Shown here: positions 16,277 through 24,952 of the stretch, one piece after another
Layout of the letters: the number at the start of each line of letters is the position of its first letter
Numbering within the stretch: position 1 is the stretch's first letter
Source of the DNA: Mycolicibacterium parafortuitum
Lineage (GTDB): Bacteria; Actinomycetota; Actinomycetes; Mycobacteriales; Mycobacteriaceae
Assembly: GCF_010725485.1 (NCBI RefSeq)
Contig: NZ_AP022598.1
Coordinates: 1,240,001-1,304,000 of the forward strand
DNA length: 64,000 bases
Reading direction: 5' to 3'
Made by a program: the position numbers and the translations under genes
Notes under the pieces: model-generated
Told to the model about the DNA's origin: nothing
Databases searched by the model: none
What the model saw: only the letters and a program-made list of their open reading frames with translations

Positions 16277-17449
16277 GTGACCAGGGACGGTATCGGCGGT
16301 AAGGCCGCACTGGTCGGCATCGGCCAGACCGAGTTCTCCAAGGAATCCGGCCGCACCGAGATGCAACTCGCCTGCGAGGCGGTCAAAGCCGCCATCGCGG
16401 ATGCCGGCCTGAGTCCCAAGGACATCGACGGGATGGTGACCTTCACCGTCGACGAGAACGAAGAGATCGAAGTCGCCCGCAACGTCGGGATCGAGAACCT
16501 CAACTTCTTCACGCGGGTACCCCACGGCGGCGGGGCGGCCGCGGGCACCGTGATGCAGGCCGCGATGGCGGTCGCGACGGGCGTCGCCGGGGCCGTGGTC
16601 TGCTACCGCGCGTTCAACGAGCGCTCCGGGTTCCGGTTCGGCGGCGCCGGACGGCAACCCGGCGTCACCCCGCTGTGGATGGCCCCGTATGCGCCGTTCG
16701 GCTTCATGACGCCGGCCGCCTGGGTGGCCCTGCACGCGCAGCGTTATATGAGCACCTACGGGGTGACCAACGCCGACTTCGGCAAGATCTCGGTGATCGA
16801 TCGCAAACATGCGGCCAACAACCCCGACGCATGGTTCTACGGGAAGCCGATCACGCTGGAGCAGCATCAACAGTCGCGCTGGATCATCGAACCGGTCCTG
16901 CGGTTGCTCGACTGCTGCCAGGAGAGCGACGGCGGCGTCGCGATGGTGGTCACCAGCGTCGAGCGGGCCCGCGACCTGGCCAAGCCGCCCGCGGTGATCA
17001 CCGCGGCGGCCCAGGGTGCTGCCTACGACGGTGAGGTGATGACCAGTTACTACCGCGACGACATCACCGGGTTGCCGGAGATGGGCGTGGTGGGCGACAA
17101 GCTCTGGCGCGACTCGGGTTTGAAGCCGCAGGACATCTCGACGGCGTTCCTGTACGACCATTTCACCCCGTTCGTGTTCACCCAGCTGGAGGAGCTCGGC
17201 TTCTGCGGCAGGGGCGAGGCCAAGGACTTCGTCTCGGTCGAGGAGATGTCGCTGGGCGGACGTATGCCGATCAACACCAACGGTGGTCTTCTCGGTGAGG
17301 CCTACATCCACGGGATGAACGGGATCACCGAAGGCGTGCGTCAAGTCCGCGGCACGTCCTACAACCAGGTGGACGACGTCGAACACGTTCTGGTCACGTC
17401 GGGGACCGGTGTTCCGACCAGCGGCCTCATCCTCGCTCCGGACCGCTGA
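16277..17449 (+). CDS. Ltp2-like thiolase-superfamily aldolase
   Basis: 390 residues, lipid-transfer-protein/SCPx-thiolase family. The usual thiolase catalytic Cys/His arrangement is not evident; instead FLYDHFTP (Tyr near 293) and GEAYIHGMNG (Tyr near 343) are present, matching the tyrosine-based site described for the steroid side-chain aldolase Ltp2. Predicted reaction: retro-aldol release of a short acyl-CoA from a beta-hydroxyacyl-CoA, in complex with the DUF35 protein at 14215. GTG 16277 has GAGGAGG upstream. Last enzyme gene of the igr-like operon; a TetR gene follows after 17 bases. Confidence 0.86.
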   Translation: MTRDGIGGKAALVGIGQTEFSKESGRTEMQLACEAVKAAIADAGLSPKDIDGMVTFTVDENEEIEVARNVGIENLNFFTRVPHGGGAAAGTVMQAAMAVATGVAGAVVCYRAFNERSGFRFGGAGRQPGVTPLWMAPYAPFGFMTPAAWVALHAQRYMSTYGVTNADFGKISVIDRKHAANNPDAWFYGKPITLEQHQQSRWIIEPVLRLLDCCQESDGGVAMVVTSVERARDLAKPPAVITAAAQGAAYDGEVMTSYYRDDITGLPEMGVVGDKLWRDSGLKPQDISTAFLYDHFTPFVFTQLEELGFCGRGEAKDFVSVEEMSLGGRMPINTNGGLLGEAYIHGMNGITEGVRQVRGTSYNQVDDVEHVLVTSGTGVPTSGLILAPDR

Positions 17450-17466
17450 GACGTTAATGTGCTGAA

Positions 17467-18078
17467 GTGGCGTCTGACGTGACTCAATCGGTGGCTGTCG
17501 ACACCCGGGATGCCATCATCTCGGCGGCTTTCGGCTGCTTCCGGACCCGCGGGCTCGCCAAGACGACCATCGTGGACATCGCGCGTGCGGCGGGTGTGTC
17601 GCGCAGCACGGTCTACGAATACTTCCGGGACAAGGAGACCGTGGTCGAGGCCTGCGCGGAGGCCGCATCGCAGCGGTTCTACCGCAACATGGCCAAAGCC
17701 ATCGACCGGCACGGGGGCAGCACTCTCGAAGGCCGGCTGGTCCGTGCCGCGGTTTTCGTCACCCAGGCGCGCCAGGTCGTCGAACCGGAGGTGTACTTCG
17801 ATGCCGCCGAGGTCAGTCTCATGATGACCAAGAACGCGGCCACCCTCCTGAAGGAATGCGCCGACTTCCTGGCCCCCTATGTCACCGCGGCGCGGCTGAC
17901 CGGCGAAGTCCGCACCGACCTGGACGTGCCGTCGGCCACCGAATGGTTCGCGCGAATGCTCTTCTCGCTGTTCACAACTCCGTCGCCGACCATCGATATG
18001 CGTGACGACGGTGCCGTCGCGGACTTCGTGCGGTCCTATGTGGTCCGCGGATTCGTCGACGGCCCACGGCGGCACTAG
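17467..18078 (+). CDS. TetR-family transcriptional regulator
   Basis: 203 residues. N-terminal helix-turn-helix: TIVDIARAAGVSRSTVYEYF, followed by DKETVVEAC. GTG 17467 is used, but GTG 17479 is a possible alternative; neither has a strong ribosome-binding site. Only 17 bases separate it from the aldolase stop, so it is probably cotranscribed with the igr-like operon and may control it; the TGTCGG-N7-CCGACA site before the P450 is the best local operator candidate. Ligand unknown; CoA thioesters are common effectors in such clusters. Confidence 0.87.
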   Translation: MASDVTQSVAVDTRDAIISAAFGCFRTRGLAKTTIVDIARAAGVSRSTVYEYFRDKETVVEACAEAASQRFYRNMAKAIDRHGGSTLEGRLVRAAVFVTQARQVVEPEVYFDAAEVSLMMTKNAATLLKECADFLAPYVTAARLTGEVRTDLDVPSATEWFARMLFSLFTTPSPTIDMRDDGAVADFVRSYVVRGFVDGPRRH

Positions 18079-18117
18079 TACCCGACATCTTTCGCGACCG
18101 GCGCGAGGAGGACCCAG

Positions 18118-18681
18118 GTGAAACCGACTGCGGCAACAGTATTACCAGCGACACGACAGCCAGTCGGCCAATCGCCGGGCCGCGACCGTGGTGCGCCCTA
18201 CCGGCTCGTGGTGCTCGGGTCCGAGACCGCCGATGCCGTGTCGGGCGCCGGCGGGCTGATCGTCGACGCGGTGCGCGCCGGGTGGCGCGTCGCGATGTAC
18301 CTGGAAGTCGCCCCAGAACCACGCGCACTGCGGATCCTCGGCGTCGAGGACGGCCAACTCCTGGCGACCGACGTGGGATTCGGGCCAGGCGAAGCCGATG
18401 CGGTGGTGTTCGCCGCCGACATATACCACCGGCATCGGGGGGTGCGCCGATGCCTCGCCGATGCCGTCCGCCGGGGCGCGCCCGACGTCGCCGCCTGGGG
18501 TGGACCCTGGTCTGCGGCACCCGCTTCCGCCTCGGACATCGACCATCGTCTCAGTCCTGCCGCGCGGGCGTTCAAAAGCCACGCCATGCAGGCCGTCGGC
18601 GCGCCGCCACCGGCCGGTGCTGCCGAAAGGTTCTACGGGGGTCTGCACCGGCTCATCGCGACCTCACCGCCGCCGGAGTGA
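18118..18681 (+). CDS. hypothetical protein
   Basis: 187 residues; GTG 18118 is supported by GCGAGGAGGACC just upstream. I do not recognise the family. A basic, Thr/Pro-rich N-terminus (about 1-25) is followed by YRLVVLGSETADAVSGAGG, LRILGVEDGQLL and EADAVVFAADIYHRH, which read like an alternating alpha/beta domain with a dinucleotide- or CheY-like core. No signal peptide or membrane segment. It is 39 bases downstream of the TetR gene and convergent with the P450 at 18691; it may be the last gene of the igr-like operon. Confidence 0.6.
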   Translation: MKPTAATVLPATRQPVGQSPGRDRGAPYRLVVLGSETADAVSGAGGLIVDAVRAGWRVAMYLEVAPEPRALRILGVEDGQLLATDVGFGPGEADAVVFAADIYHRHRGVRRCLADAVRRGAPDVAAWGGPWSAAPASASDIDHRLSPAARAFKSHAMQAVGAPPPAGAAERFYGGLHRLIATSPPPE

Positions 18682-18690
18682 CACAGCGCC

Positions 18691-19920
18691 TCAGGAGGTT
18701 CTGCGCACCGGCACGTTCGAGTACCCGCAGACGTTCGACATCGCGACGCGACGCAGACCGTCCCGGTCCACCTCGTATTCGGGGATGACGTCGAGCAGCG
18801 CGTTGAGCGCGATCCGGCTCTCCATTCGCGCCAGCGCCGCGCCCAGACAGCTGTGGATGCCGTAGCCGAACGCGAGATTGAAGCCCATCTTGCGTTCACG
18901 GTCGATATCGAGTCGGTCGGGCGCGTCGAACATCCGCTCATCACGGGTGGCTGCCGCGGTGACGAGCAGCACCGCGGCACCCGCGGGGATGGTGGTCCCG
19001 TAATAGGTCACATCCCTTGTGGCGGTGCGAACCTGGTACTGCGACGGCGCCTCGTAGCGCAGCAGTTCCTCGATCGCGGCCGGGATCTTGCTACGGTCCT
19101 CGCGGAGCTTACGCCACTGGTCGGGGAAGTCGGCGAACGCGACCATCGCATTGCCTACCAGTTTCGTGACCGTCTCGGCGCCCGCGCCGCCGAGCATCGT
19201 CGCGAAGCCGGTGATGTCGACGTCGGTGAGTTTCTCCACCAGCCCGTCGCGCTCGATCTCGGTCTCGATGAGGCGGCTGATCATGTCGTCCTTCGGCGCC
19301 GCCCGCCGCTGTTGCACGAGGTCGTAGTAGTACAGGCCGGTGTTGACCGAGGCCTCGTATCCCGATCTGGGGACCGCGATCTCACCTGGCCGCCGTTCGA
19401 GCAGGAGGTCCAGCCAGTGCCGGATCTGGTCCCGATCCTCTTTGGGCACACCCAGCATCGTCGTGATGACTTCGTTCGGAAACAGCGCGGAGAAATCGGC
19501 GACGACGTCGAAGCCCGCCGGGTCCAGTGCTTCGACGCGTTCATAGACCTTCTCGTACACCATCTGCTCGAGTGCGGCGATCGCGCGCGGGGTGAACACG
19601 TTGCTCACCAGGCGCCGCATCTTCTGGTGCTGGGGCGGGTCCATCGAAATGATCACCTTCGGCACCGGGATCGCGTCGTCGTGGGCCTTGACCATGTCCA
19701 GCGTGGCGCCCTTGGCCGACGAGAAGGTCTCGTGGTCCTTGGTGGCGGGCGCCACGTCCTCGTAGCGGGTCAACGCCCAGAAGTCCCACTTCGCGTTGTA
19801 GTAGACGGGCGACTCGTCGCGCAGCCGCCGGTAGGTGGCGTACGCCCCGTCGAAGAAGTCCTGGGAGAACGGGTCGAATTCGACGGATCCGCTGTCCACT
19901 TCCGGCGGCGCCGCACTCAC
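18691..19920 (-). CDS. cytochrome P450
   Basis: 409 residues from GTG 19920, which overlaps the CoA-transferase stop (GTGA); the longer open frame upstream is a shadow of that gene. Landmarks: I-helix GGAGAETVTKL, ExxR in EELLRYEAPSQYQVR, heme loop FGYGIHSCLGAALARME. Bacterial class I P450 needing a ferredoxin partner not encoded alongside. Coupling to a CoA-transferase under operator site D suggests a role in oxidising the same substrate family. Confidence 0.92.
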   Translation of the reverse strand: MSAAPPEVDSGSVEFDPFSQDFFDGAYATYRRLRDESPVYYNAKWDFWALTRYEDVAPATKDHETFSSAKGATLDMVKAHDDAIPVPKVIISMDPPQHQKMRRLVSNVFTPRAIAALEQMVYEKVYERVEALDPAGFDVVADFSALFPNEVITTMLGVPKEDRDQIRHWLDLLLERRPGEIAVPRSGYEASVNTGLYYYDLVQQRRAAPKDDMISRLIETEIERDGLVEKLTDVDITGFATMLGGAGAETVTKLVGNAMVAFADFPDQWRKLREDRSKIPAAIEELLRYEAPSQYQVRTATRDVTYYGTTIPAGAAVLLVTAAATRDERMFDAPDRLDIDRERKMGFNLAFGYGIHSCLGAALARMESRIALNALLDVIPEYEVDRDGLRRVAMSNVCGYSNVPVRRTS

Positions 19921-21122
19921 AGGATCGCCCCGGCTTCTTTGAGCTTCTCGATGGTCTCCCAATCGATCCCGGCGTCCATCAAGACTTCCTCGGTGTGCTG
20001 CCCGTGCTCCGGCGCGCCGGGCGGAACGACGGCTTGCTCGTCGAACTGAACGGGGTTGGTGGGCAGCGAGAACGGGGCTCCGTTGACTGTCGTGGTGTGC
20101 GCGACATAGCCGTTCGCGGTGACAGCGGGGTCTTGGCATAGCTCGCCCGGCGTCTGCACGATGCCCCACGCCCCCGACAGCGACGCCAACGTCGCGCGCC
20201 ATTCGGCCAGTGTGCGTTCGGCGAACGCGTCATCGAGCGCCGCGATCAGGCTGACGCGGTTGGCGTACCGCGAGGCGGGGTCGGCGTATCTCGGATCGTC
20301 GATCAGCTCGGGCAGGCCGATCACCCGCATCGCCTCGGCGTAGAACTTGTCGAGCTGCAGCATCATCAGCTGCACATAGCGTCCGTCCTTCGTACGGTAG
20401 GTACCCACCAGCGGGTTCGGTGCATCGGCGTGGCCGAACTTCGGAATAGCGCTGCCGCCGTGGATTTGGCTGACCGCGACATCGGGGCTGAGGTTCCACG
20501 CGGCGAGGCCGAGCAGCGAGACGTCGACCACCGATCCGATTCCCGTCGTCGCCTTCTTGTACAGCGCCGCGGCGATGCCGCCCGCCAAAGTCATACCACC
20601 GAGCAGGTCTCCGAACGCCGGACGAGAGCGGACCAGCTCGTCGGCCTCCTCCGTCAGAACGGTGGCGATACCACCCCGCGCCCAGTAGGACACCCCGTCA
20701 TAGCCGGGTTTGTCCGCGTCCGGCCCCTTCGGACCGTGGCCGGATCCGCGCACGTACACGATGCTCGGATTGGCCTCCCTGATGTCGTCGACGTCGATGC
20801 CGAACTTCCGGCGCCGCTCCGGCAGATAGCTGGTCAGGAACACGTCGCTGGTCTTGGCCAGCTCGCGCACCACATCCCGGCCGCCGGGGGTGCTCAGATC
20901 CACGCCGACGGACTTCTTGCCGCGGTTGGGGATCTCGATCATGTAGTTGACCGAACCGCCCCCCTCATCGACGATGCCCATCGTGACGAGGCCGCGCTGC
21001 GGATCGCCACCGTCCCGCGGCTCGACCTTGATGACCTCCGCACCCCACTCGGCCAGGACCGCACCCGCCGAGGGCACGAACGTCCACGCCGCAACTTCGA
21101 GCACCCGAACACCGCTGAGCAC
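19917..21122 (-). CDS. type III CoA-transferase (CaiB/BaiF)
   Basis: 401 residues if GTG 21122 is used (MLSGVRVLEVAAWTFVPSAG). AGGAGG lies about 20 bases upstream, which would fit an ATT start at 21137 better, so the start is uncertain. GAVLAEWGAEVIKVEPRDG is the CoA-transferase signature, and AFGDLLGGMTLAGGIAAAL carries the catalytic Asp, intact here. Moves CoA between acyl groups. First full gene of the leftward unit with the P450; a truncated SnoaL-like reading frame (21146-21256) lies just upstream. Confidence 0.85.
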   Translation of the reverse strand: MLSGVRVLEVAAWTFVPSAGAVLAEWGAEVIKVEPRDGGDPQRGLVTMGIVDEGGGSVNYMIEIPNRGKKSVGVDLSTPGGRDVVRELAKTSDVFLTSYLPERRRKFGIDVDDIREANPSIVYVRGSGHGPKGPDADKPGYDGVSYWARGGIATVLTEEADELVRSRPAFGDLLGGMTLAGGIAAALYKKATTGIGSVVDVSLLGLAAWNLSPDVAVSQIHGGSAIPKFGHADAPNPLVGTYRTKDGRYVQLMMLQLDKFYAEAMRVIGLPELIDDPRYADPASRYANRVSLIAALDDAFAERTLAEWRATLASLSGAWGIVQTPGELCQDPAVTANGYVAHTTTVNGAPFSLPTNPVQFDEQAVVPPGAPEHGQHTEEVLMDAGIDWETIEKLKEAGAIL

Positions 21123-21145
21123 CTTGTCGCCGGAAATGACTCCTC

Positions 21146-21256
21146 CTACGGGTAGATCGGTTGGTACGCCGCGTCGAGGGCCATCGCGTAGCGGCTGGGC
21201 AACTCGGCGATCTCGAGTCTGGACTCCACGAGATCGAGCCGGTCCGGCGGCGACAT
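21146..21256 (-). pseudogene. remnant of a SnoaL-like gene (36-codon reading frame)
   Basis: ATG 21256 opens a 36-codon frame (MSPPDRLDLVESRLEIAELP..., then RYAMALDAAYQPIYP) ending at TAG 21146. The first 30 residues resemble the N-terminus of SnoaL/NTF2-like proteins (ExRLEIxELxxRYAxALD), but the rest of that fold is absent. The stop lies on the AGGAGG that serves the CoA-transferase. It could be a decayed gene or a leader peptide; the first seems more likely. Confidence 0.45.
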
Positions 21257-21287
21257 GGCTGCAGTGTAGCCGCATGCCGCGGCAAGC

Positions 21288-21303
21288 GAGAACCTCTATT
21301 CTC
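21288..21303. promoter_or_regulatory. inverted-repeat operator, site D
   Basis: GAGAAC-CTCT-ATTCTC between the leftward CoA-transferase/P450 unit and the rightward acyl-CoA ligase gene. A TATCCT element follows at about 21322, at a spacing similar to that at site A. Confidence 0.65.
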
Positions 21304-21360
21304 GTTTTTCGCGAGGATCGCTATCCTGTGGGGACATCCGTGCGAGAGGATTACCCCGGC

Positions 21361-22965
21361 GTGCCCTTTCCTTCCATCACACCCACGGTCCCCACCCTGC
21401 TCAGGTCGTGTGCGGCGCGCTTCGCAGACAAGGCTTTCCTGATCGCGGACGGCCAGACCCTCACCTACAGCGCACTCGATCAGCGATCGGCACGGTTGGC
21501 GGGCGCGCTGCTGGCCGCGGGTATCGGCAAGGGCGACCATGTCGGAATCCTGATGCCCAACAGCGTCGAATGGGCGATCGCATGGTTCGCGACGACCCGC
21601 ATCGGCGCGGTGGCGGTGCCCCTGAACACCTTCTACAAAGCCTCGGAGCTCGCCTGGACCGCGCGCCACGCCGACCTCCGCGCGATCCTGGCCCAGTCCG
21701 GATTTCGCGGCCACGACTTCCTCGCCCGACTGGAGGAGGCGCTGCCGGGGCTGGCCGGGCAGCGCACGCCCGGCAGGCTCGTCGTCCGGCAAGCGCCGTA
21801 CCTGCGGATGATCGCGGTGCAGGGACAGTGTGACCGGCCCTGGGCGACAGTCTTTCCGGACGACTCCGATCACGACGCGGAGTTCCTCACCGAGGTCGAA
21901 TCCTGCGTGACGCCGGCCGACGATGCGATGATCATCTACACCTCGGGCAGCACCGGCGACCCGAAAGCCCCCGTGCACACCCACGGCACGCTCGTGCGGC
22001 ACACCTACAACCTGACGTTCCACTACGGCGTCACCTCCGACACGGTGATGTTCACGTCGATGCCGTTCTTCTGGGTCGGTGGATTGATCACCGGCATCCA
22101 TGCGGTGATCCATCACGGCGCCACCCTGGTCACCCAGCCCGCGTTCGACGCGGCAGAGGCACTTGAGCTCATCGAGGAGCACCGCGCGACGATCACGCTG
22201 GGCTGGCCGCAGCAGGGCAAATCGCTGGTCGAACACCCGGATTTCGCGCGTCGCGATCTCGGTTCGGTCCAGCGCACCAGCATGCCGGCGATGGTTCCGG
22301 CCGAACGCCGGCCCCAGGGCCCCAACGCCCTGGGTATGACCGAGCTGTGCGGTAACCACATCGGGGTGGACCCCTATCCCGCACAGCCTGCCGATCGCAG
22401 CGAGACCGGCGGCTACTCGATCGAAGGGTTGTCGCACCTGCTGGTCGATCCGGTGACCGGCGACCCCGTCCCCGCCGGCGCCGACGGTGAGATCTGGGTG
22501 CGCGGTTACTCGCTGATGCAGCGTTTGTACAAGCGCGAGCGTGAGGACGTGTTCACCCCGGACGGCTATTACCGCACGGGTGACCGCGGAATCCGATACG
22601 CCGACGGCTGGATCCGGTTCACCGGCCGATTGGGGGATCTGATCAAGACCGGTGGCGGGACCAATGTCACGCCGGGCGAGGTGGAGCTGGCGCTGACCGA
22701 TTGCGAGGGCGTTCTGGAGGCGTACGTCGTCGGCGCGCAGGACGGTCGCAACGGGACGATCGTAGCCGCGGCGGTGGTTCCCCGCGGCGACGCGCAGCTC
22801 GATCCCGAGGCGCTGCGGGCGGACCTCCGCGGCCGGCTGTCGGCCTACAAGGTTCCGAAGTTCATCTGGGTCACCGACAAAGCGGCGTTGCCGTTCACCG
22901 CCACGGGCAAGGTCAAGAAGTCCGACCTCGCGCAGCAGCTCGGCGACCTCCTGTCGCGCATGTGA
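21361..22965 (+). CDS. AMP-forming acyl-CoA synthetase (FadD-like)
   Basis: 534 residues from GTG 21361; GTG 21340 is an in-frame alternative. ANL-superfamily motifs: P-loop-like IIYTSGSTGDPKAPVHTHG, YRTGDRGIRYADGW, FTGRLGDLIKTGGGTNVTP, and the C-terminal adenylation Lys in FTATGKVKKSDL. It activates a carboxylic acid to its CoA thioester via an acyl-adenylate. It is controlled from site D, divergent from a CoA-transferase and a P450, so two CoA-activation routes sit back to back. Substrate unknown. Confidence 0.88.
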   Translation: MPFPSITPTVPTLLRSCAARFADKAFLIADGQTLTYSALDQRSARLAGALLAAGIGKGDHVGILMPNSVEWAIAWFATTRIGAVAVPLNTFYKASELAWTARHADLRAILAQSGFRGHDFLARLEEALPGLAGQRTPGRLVVRQAPYLRMIAVQGQCDRPWATVFPDDSDHDAEFLTEVESCVTPADDAMIIYTSGSTGDPKAPVHTHGTLVRHTYNLTFHYGVTSDTVMFTSMPFFWVGGLITGIHAVIHHGATLVTQPAFDAAEALELIEEHRATITLGWPQQGKSLVEHPDFARRDLGSVQRTSMPAMVPAERRPQGPNALGMTELCGNHIGVDPYPAQPADRSETGGYSIEGLSHLLVDPVTGDPVPAGADGEIWVRGYSLMQRLYKREREDVFTPDGYYRTGDRGIRYADGWIRFTGRLGDLIKTGGGTNVTPGEVELALTDCEGVLEAYVVGAQDGRNGTIVAAAVVPRGDAQLDPEALRADLRGRLSAYKVPKFIWVTDKAALPFTATGKVKKSDLAQQLGDLLSRM

Positions 22966-23014
22966 GCCACCCGGGTCCGGCCATTTCGGCGTCCAGCCCG
23001 CGGTATCGGTCAAG

Positions 23015-24214
23015 TCACACCGACACCGGAAGCGTGGCCCAGCCTCTGACGCTGCTGGTGTGCGCGCGCCGGGCCGCGTCGTAGTCCACTTCCCAGTCCG
23101 GCCAACGGCTGAGCACCTCCTCCAGCGCGACCCGCGCCTGCATTCGCGCGAGTGCGGCTCCGAGGCAGAAATGGATGCCGCGTCCGAAGGACAGGTGGGT
23201 GGCTTGCCGATGGATGTCGAACCGGTCCGCGTCCGGGAACTGTCGCTCGTCCCGATTCGCCGATCCGTTGATCAGCAGCATCACCGAGCCCTCTGCGACC
23301 GCCTGTCCGTAGAGTTCGACATCCCGCGCGACGTACCGCGCCTGCACGGGCGACGGTGCCTCGTAACGCAGCACCTCCTCGATCGCCGCGGGGATCAGGC
23401 TGAAATCGGTTGCCAGTTCCCGACGTTGGTCCGGATGGTCCGACAACAGTTGTCCGGCAAAGCCGATCAGTCTCGTCGTCGTCTCGTTCCCGGCGCCCAC
23501 GACGGTGCCTGTGTAGGTCAATACCTCGCCGCGGGTCAATCTCCTGCGGCTGCCGTCGGCTTCCTCGAGCTCGGCGTTCACCAGGTCCGTCATCAAGTCG
23601 TCAGACGGGTGGTCGTAGCGCCAGTCGATGAACTCCTCCAGCATCGAACCTTGCCGCGTCAGGATGTCACCGGCCACGTCGGCCAGTTCACCGTCGCGAA
23701 GCTCGAGGAGCCGGTCGGTGTTGCGCCGGATCGCGACCTGGCTCTCCTCGGGGATGCCCAGCAGGTAGCCGATGGTGCGCATCGGCATCCACGCGCCGAG
23801 GTCGGCGATGAAGTCGAACGTCTCGGCGCCCTCCAGCGGCTCCAACGCGCGCCGGCAGAACTCTCTGGCCAGCGGCTCGATGGCGGCCATGCGCCGTGGC
23901 GTGAACACACCTGAGAGCAGCCGGCGGTGGAAGTCGTGGATCGGCGGGTCCTCGAACAGGATGATGCCCGGCGGCACCTCGACGCCGCTGAGGATGATCT
24001 CGGTGGTGGTGCCCTTGCCGGAGCGGTAGACCTCCCAGTTCGCCAGCTCACGGTTGACGTCCGAATACCTGCTCAACGCATAGAAACCGTACTTGTCGTT
24101 GTGATAGAGAGGTGCGTCGTCACGCAGGCGTTTCCACACCGGGTAGGGATCGTCGTCGATGTCGAAATCGAACGGGTCATAGTACGGATCATCAACCTTC
24201 ACCCCGTATGTCAC
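23015..24214 (-). CDS. cytochrome P450
   Basis: 399 residues from GTG 24214; upstream in-frame starts run through the operator region and are unlikely. Landmarks: VGAGNETTTRL in the I-helix, EEVLRYEAPSPVQAR (ExxR), heme loop FGRGIHFCLGAALARMQ. An acidic DPYYDPFDFDIDDDPYP segment occurs at the N-terminus. It stands alone on the minus strand, divergent from the 24311 operon, with sites E and F between. It probably needs a ferredoxin encoded elsewhere. Confidence 0.92.
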   Translation of the reverse strand: MTYGVKVDDPYYDPFDFDIDDDPYPVWKRLRDDAPLYHNDKYGFYALSRYSDVNRELANWEVYRSGKGTTTEIILSGVEVPPGIILFEDPPIHDFHRRLLSGVFTPRRMAAIEPLAREFCRRALEPLEGAETFDFIADLGAWMPMRTIGYLLGIPEESQVAIRRNTDRLLELRDGELADVAGDILTRQGSMLEEFIDWRYDHPSDDLMTDLVNAELEEADGSRRRLTRGEVLTYTGTVVGAGNETTTRLIGFAGQLLSDHPDQRRELATDFSLIPAAIEEVLRYEAPSPVQARYVARDVELYGQAVAEGSVMLLINGSANRDERQFPDADRFDIHRQATHLSFGRGIHFCLGAALARMQARVALEEVLSRWPDWEVDYDAARRAHTSSVRGWATLPVSV

Positions 24215-24219
24215 ACGAT

Positions 24220-24235
24220 GAGAATAGGCGCTCTC
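24220..24235. promoter_or_regulatory. operator-like repeat, site E (imperfect)
   Basis: GAGAAT-AGGC-GCTCTC, 5 bases upstream of the P450 start. The right arm is degenerate compared with ATTCTC. It is 27 bases from site F, so the two may bind a regulator cooperatively. Confidence 0.45.
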
Positions 24236-24256
24236 ACGCCGCGTTATGGAAGGTTC

Positions 24257-24284
24257 CGGTATGAGAATATGTATTCTCATACCG
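24257..24284. promoter_or_regulatory. 28-base perfect palindromic operator, site F
   Basis: Arms CGGTATGAGAAT and ATTCTCATACCG are perfect 12-base inverted repeats around ATGT. The core (24263-24278) is the GAGAAT-N4-ATTCTC motif of the island. It lies 26 bases before ATG 24311 and is the strongest copy in the window. Confidence 0.75.
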
Positions 24285-24310
24285 CGGGACCGGCACCGAA
24301 GGAGGCGGCG

Positions 24311-24952
24311 ATGGGCTCAGCCGCCGTTCGTAACGTCATCTTCGCCGTCGAGTTCAGGATCGGCGAGTCCGAGCGCGTCGGGCCGGTACTCGCCCGGCAC
24401 GAGGAGAGTCTTCGCGATCTCGATGCCCGATATGCGTTCGTGTACGAATCGGTGGTGGACCCGGGCAAAGTCCTGGTCGTCATCGGTATCCGAACCGCAC
24501 AGCCGCTGCTCGACCTTCTCCGCTCGCCCTACTTCTTCGAGTGGTTCGACGCGGTCGGTGTCCAGGATCTTCCCGCCGTGTTCGTTGGCGAGCTCGTCGA
24601 GCGCTTCGACCTCGGCGAACCCCCCACACCGGGTACCGGCGTGGTGGTCGCCGCCGTCGCCCGGGTCCAGAATGTCGAGGTTTTCATGACCCGGGTACGC
24701 GATTCGCTGTCCGGGTTCGCCCACTCGGGCATTCGCCGAACGCTCGTATACCGCGCCTTCGACACCCCTCGCGAGGTGCTCTTCCTCCACCAGCTTGCGA
24801 CCGCGCGCACCGCGATGCAGTGGGTCAACCACTCCGACGTCGCCGCCGAGTGGTTGGCATCGGCCGGCGTCGGCGCCTATCCGCCCGTCTTCGTCGGCCG
24901 GTTTGTCCACGCGATGCGGCTGGCCGAGACGGCCGGGACGGATCTGCACTGA
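24311..24952 (+). CDS. duplicated-domain protein, possible dimeric alpha-beta barrel
   Basis: 213 residues; ATG 24311 is preceded by GAAGGAGG. An internal duplication is visible: residues about 8-102 and 105-202 share the pattern with DLPAVFVGELVERFDL in the first half and YPPVFVGRFVHAMRL in the second. Each half has the size and strand/helix rhythm of a ferredoxin-like ABM or EthD-type domain, so the chain may form a pseudo-dimer. No catalytic residues can be assigned. First gene of a four-gene operon with a [2Fe-2S] protein and two SDRs, directly behind operator F. Function unknown. Confidence 0.75.
   Translation: MGSAAVRNVIFAVEFRIGESERVGPVLARHEESLRDLDARYAFVYESVVDPGKVLVVIGIRTAQPLLDLLRSPYFFEWFDAVGVQDLPAVFVGELVERFDLGEPPTPGTGVVVAAVARVQNVEVFMTRVRDSLSGFAHSGIRRTLVYRAFDTPREVLFLHQLATARTAMQWVNHSDVAAEWLASAGVGAYPPVFVGRFVHAMRLAETAGTDLH

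Noticed and set aside
20965..23013. 682-codon open frame on the minus strand
   Set aside because: Antisense to the acyl-CoA synthetase, which has all ANL motifs; the minus-frame protein has no family motifs.
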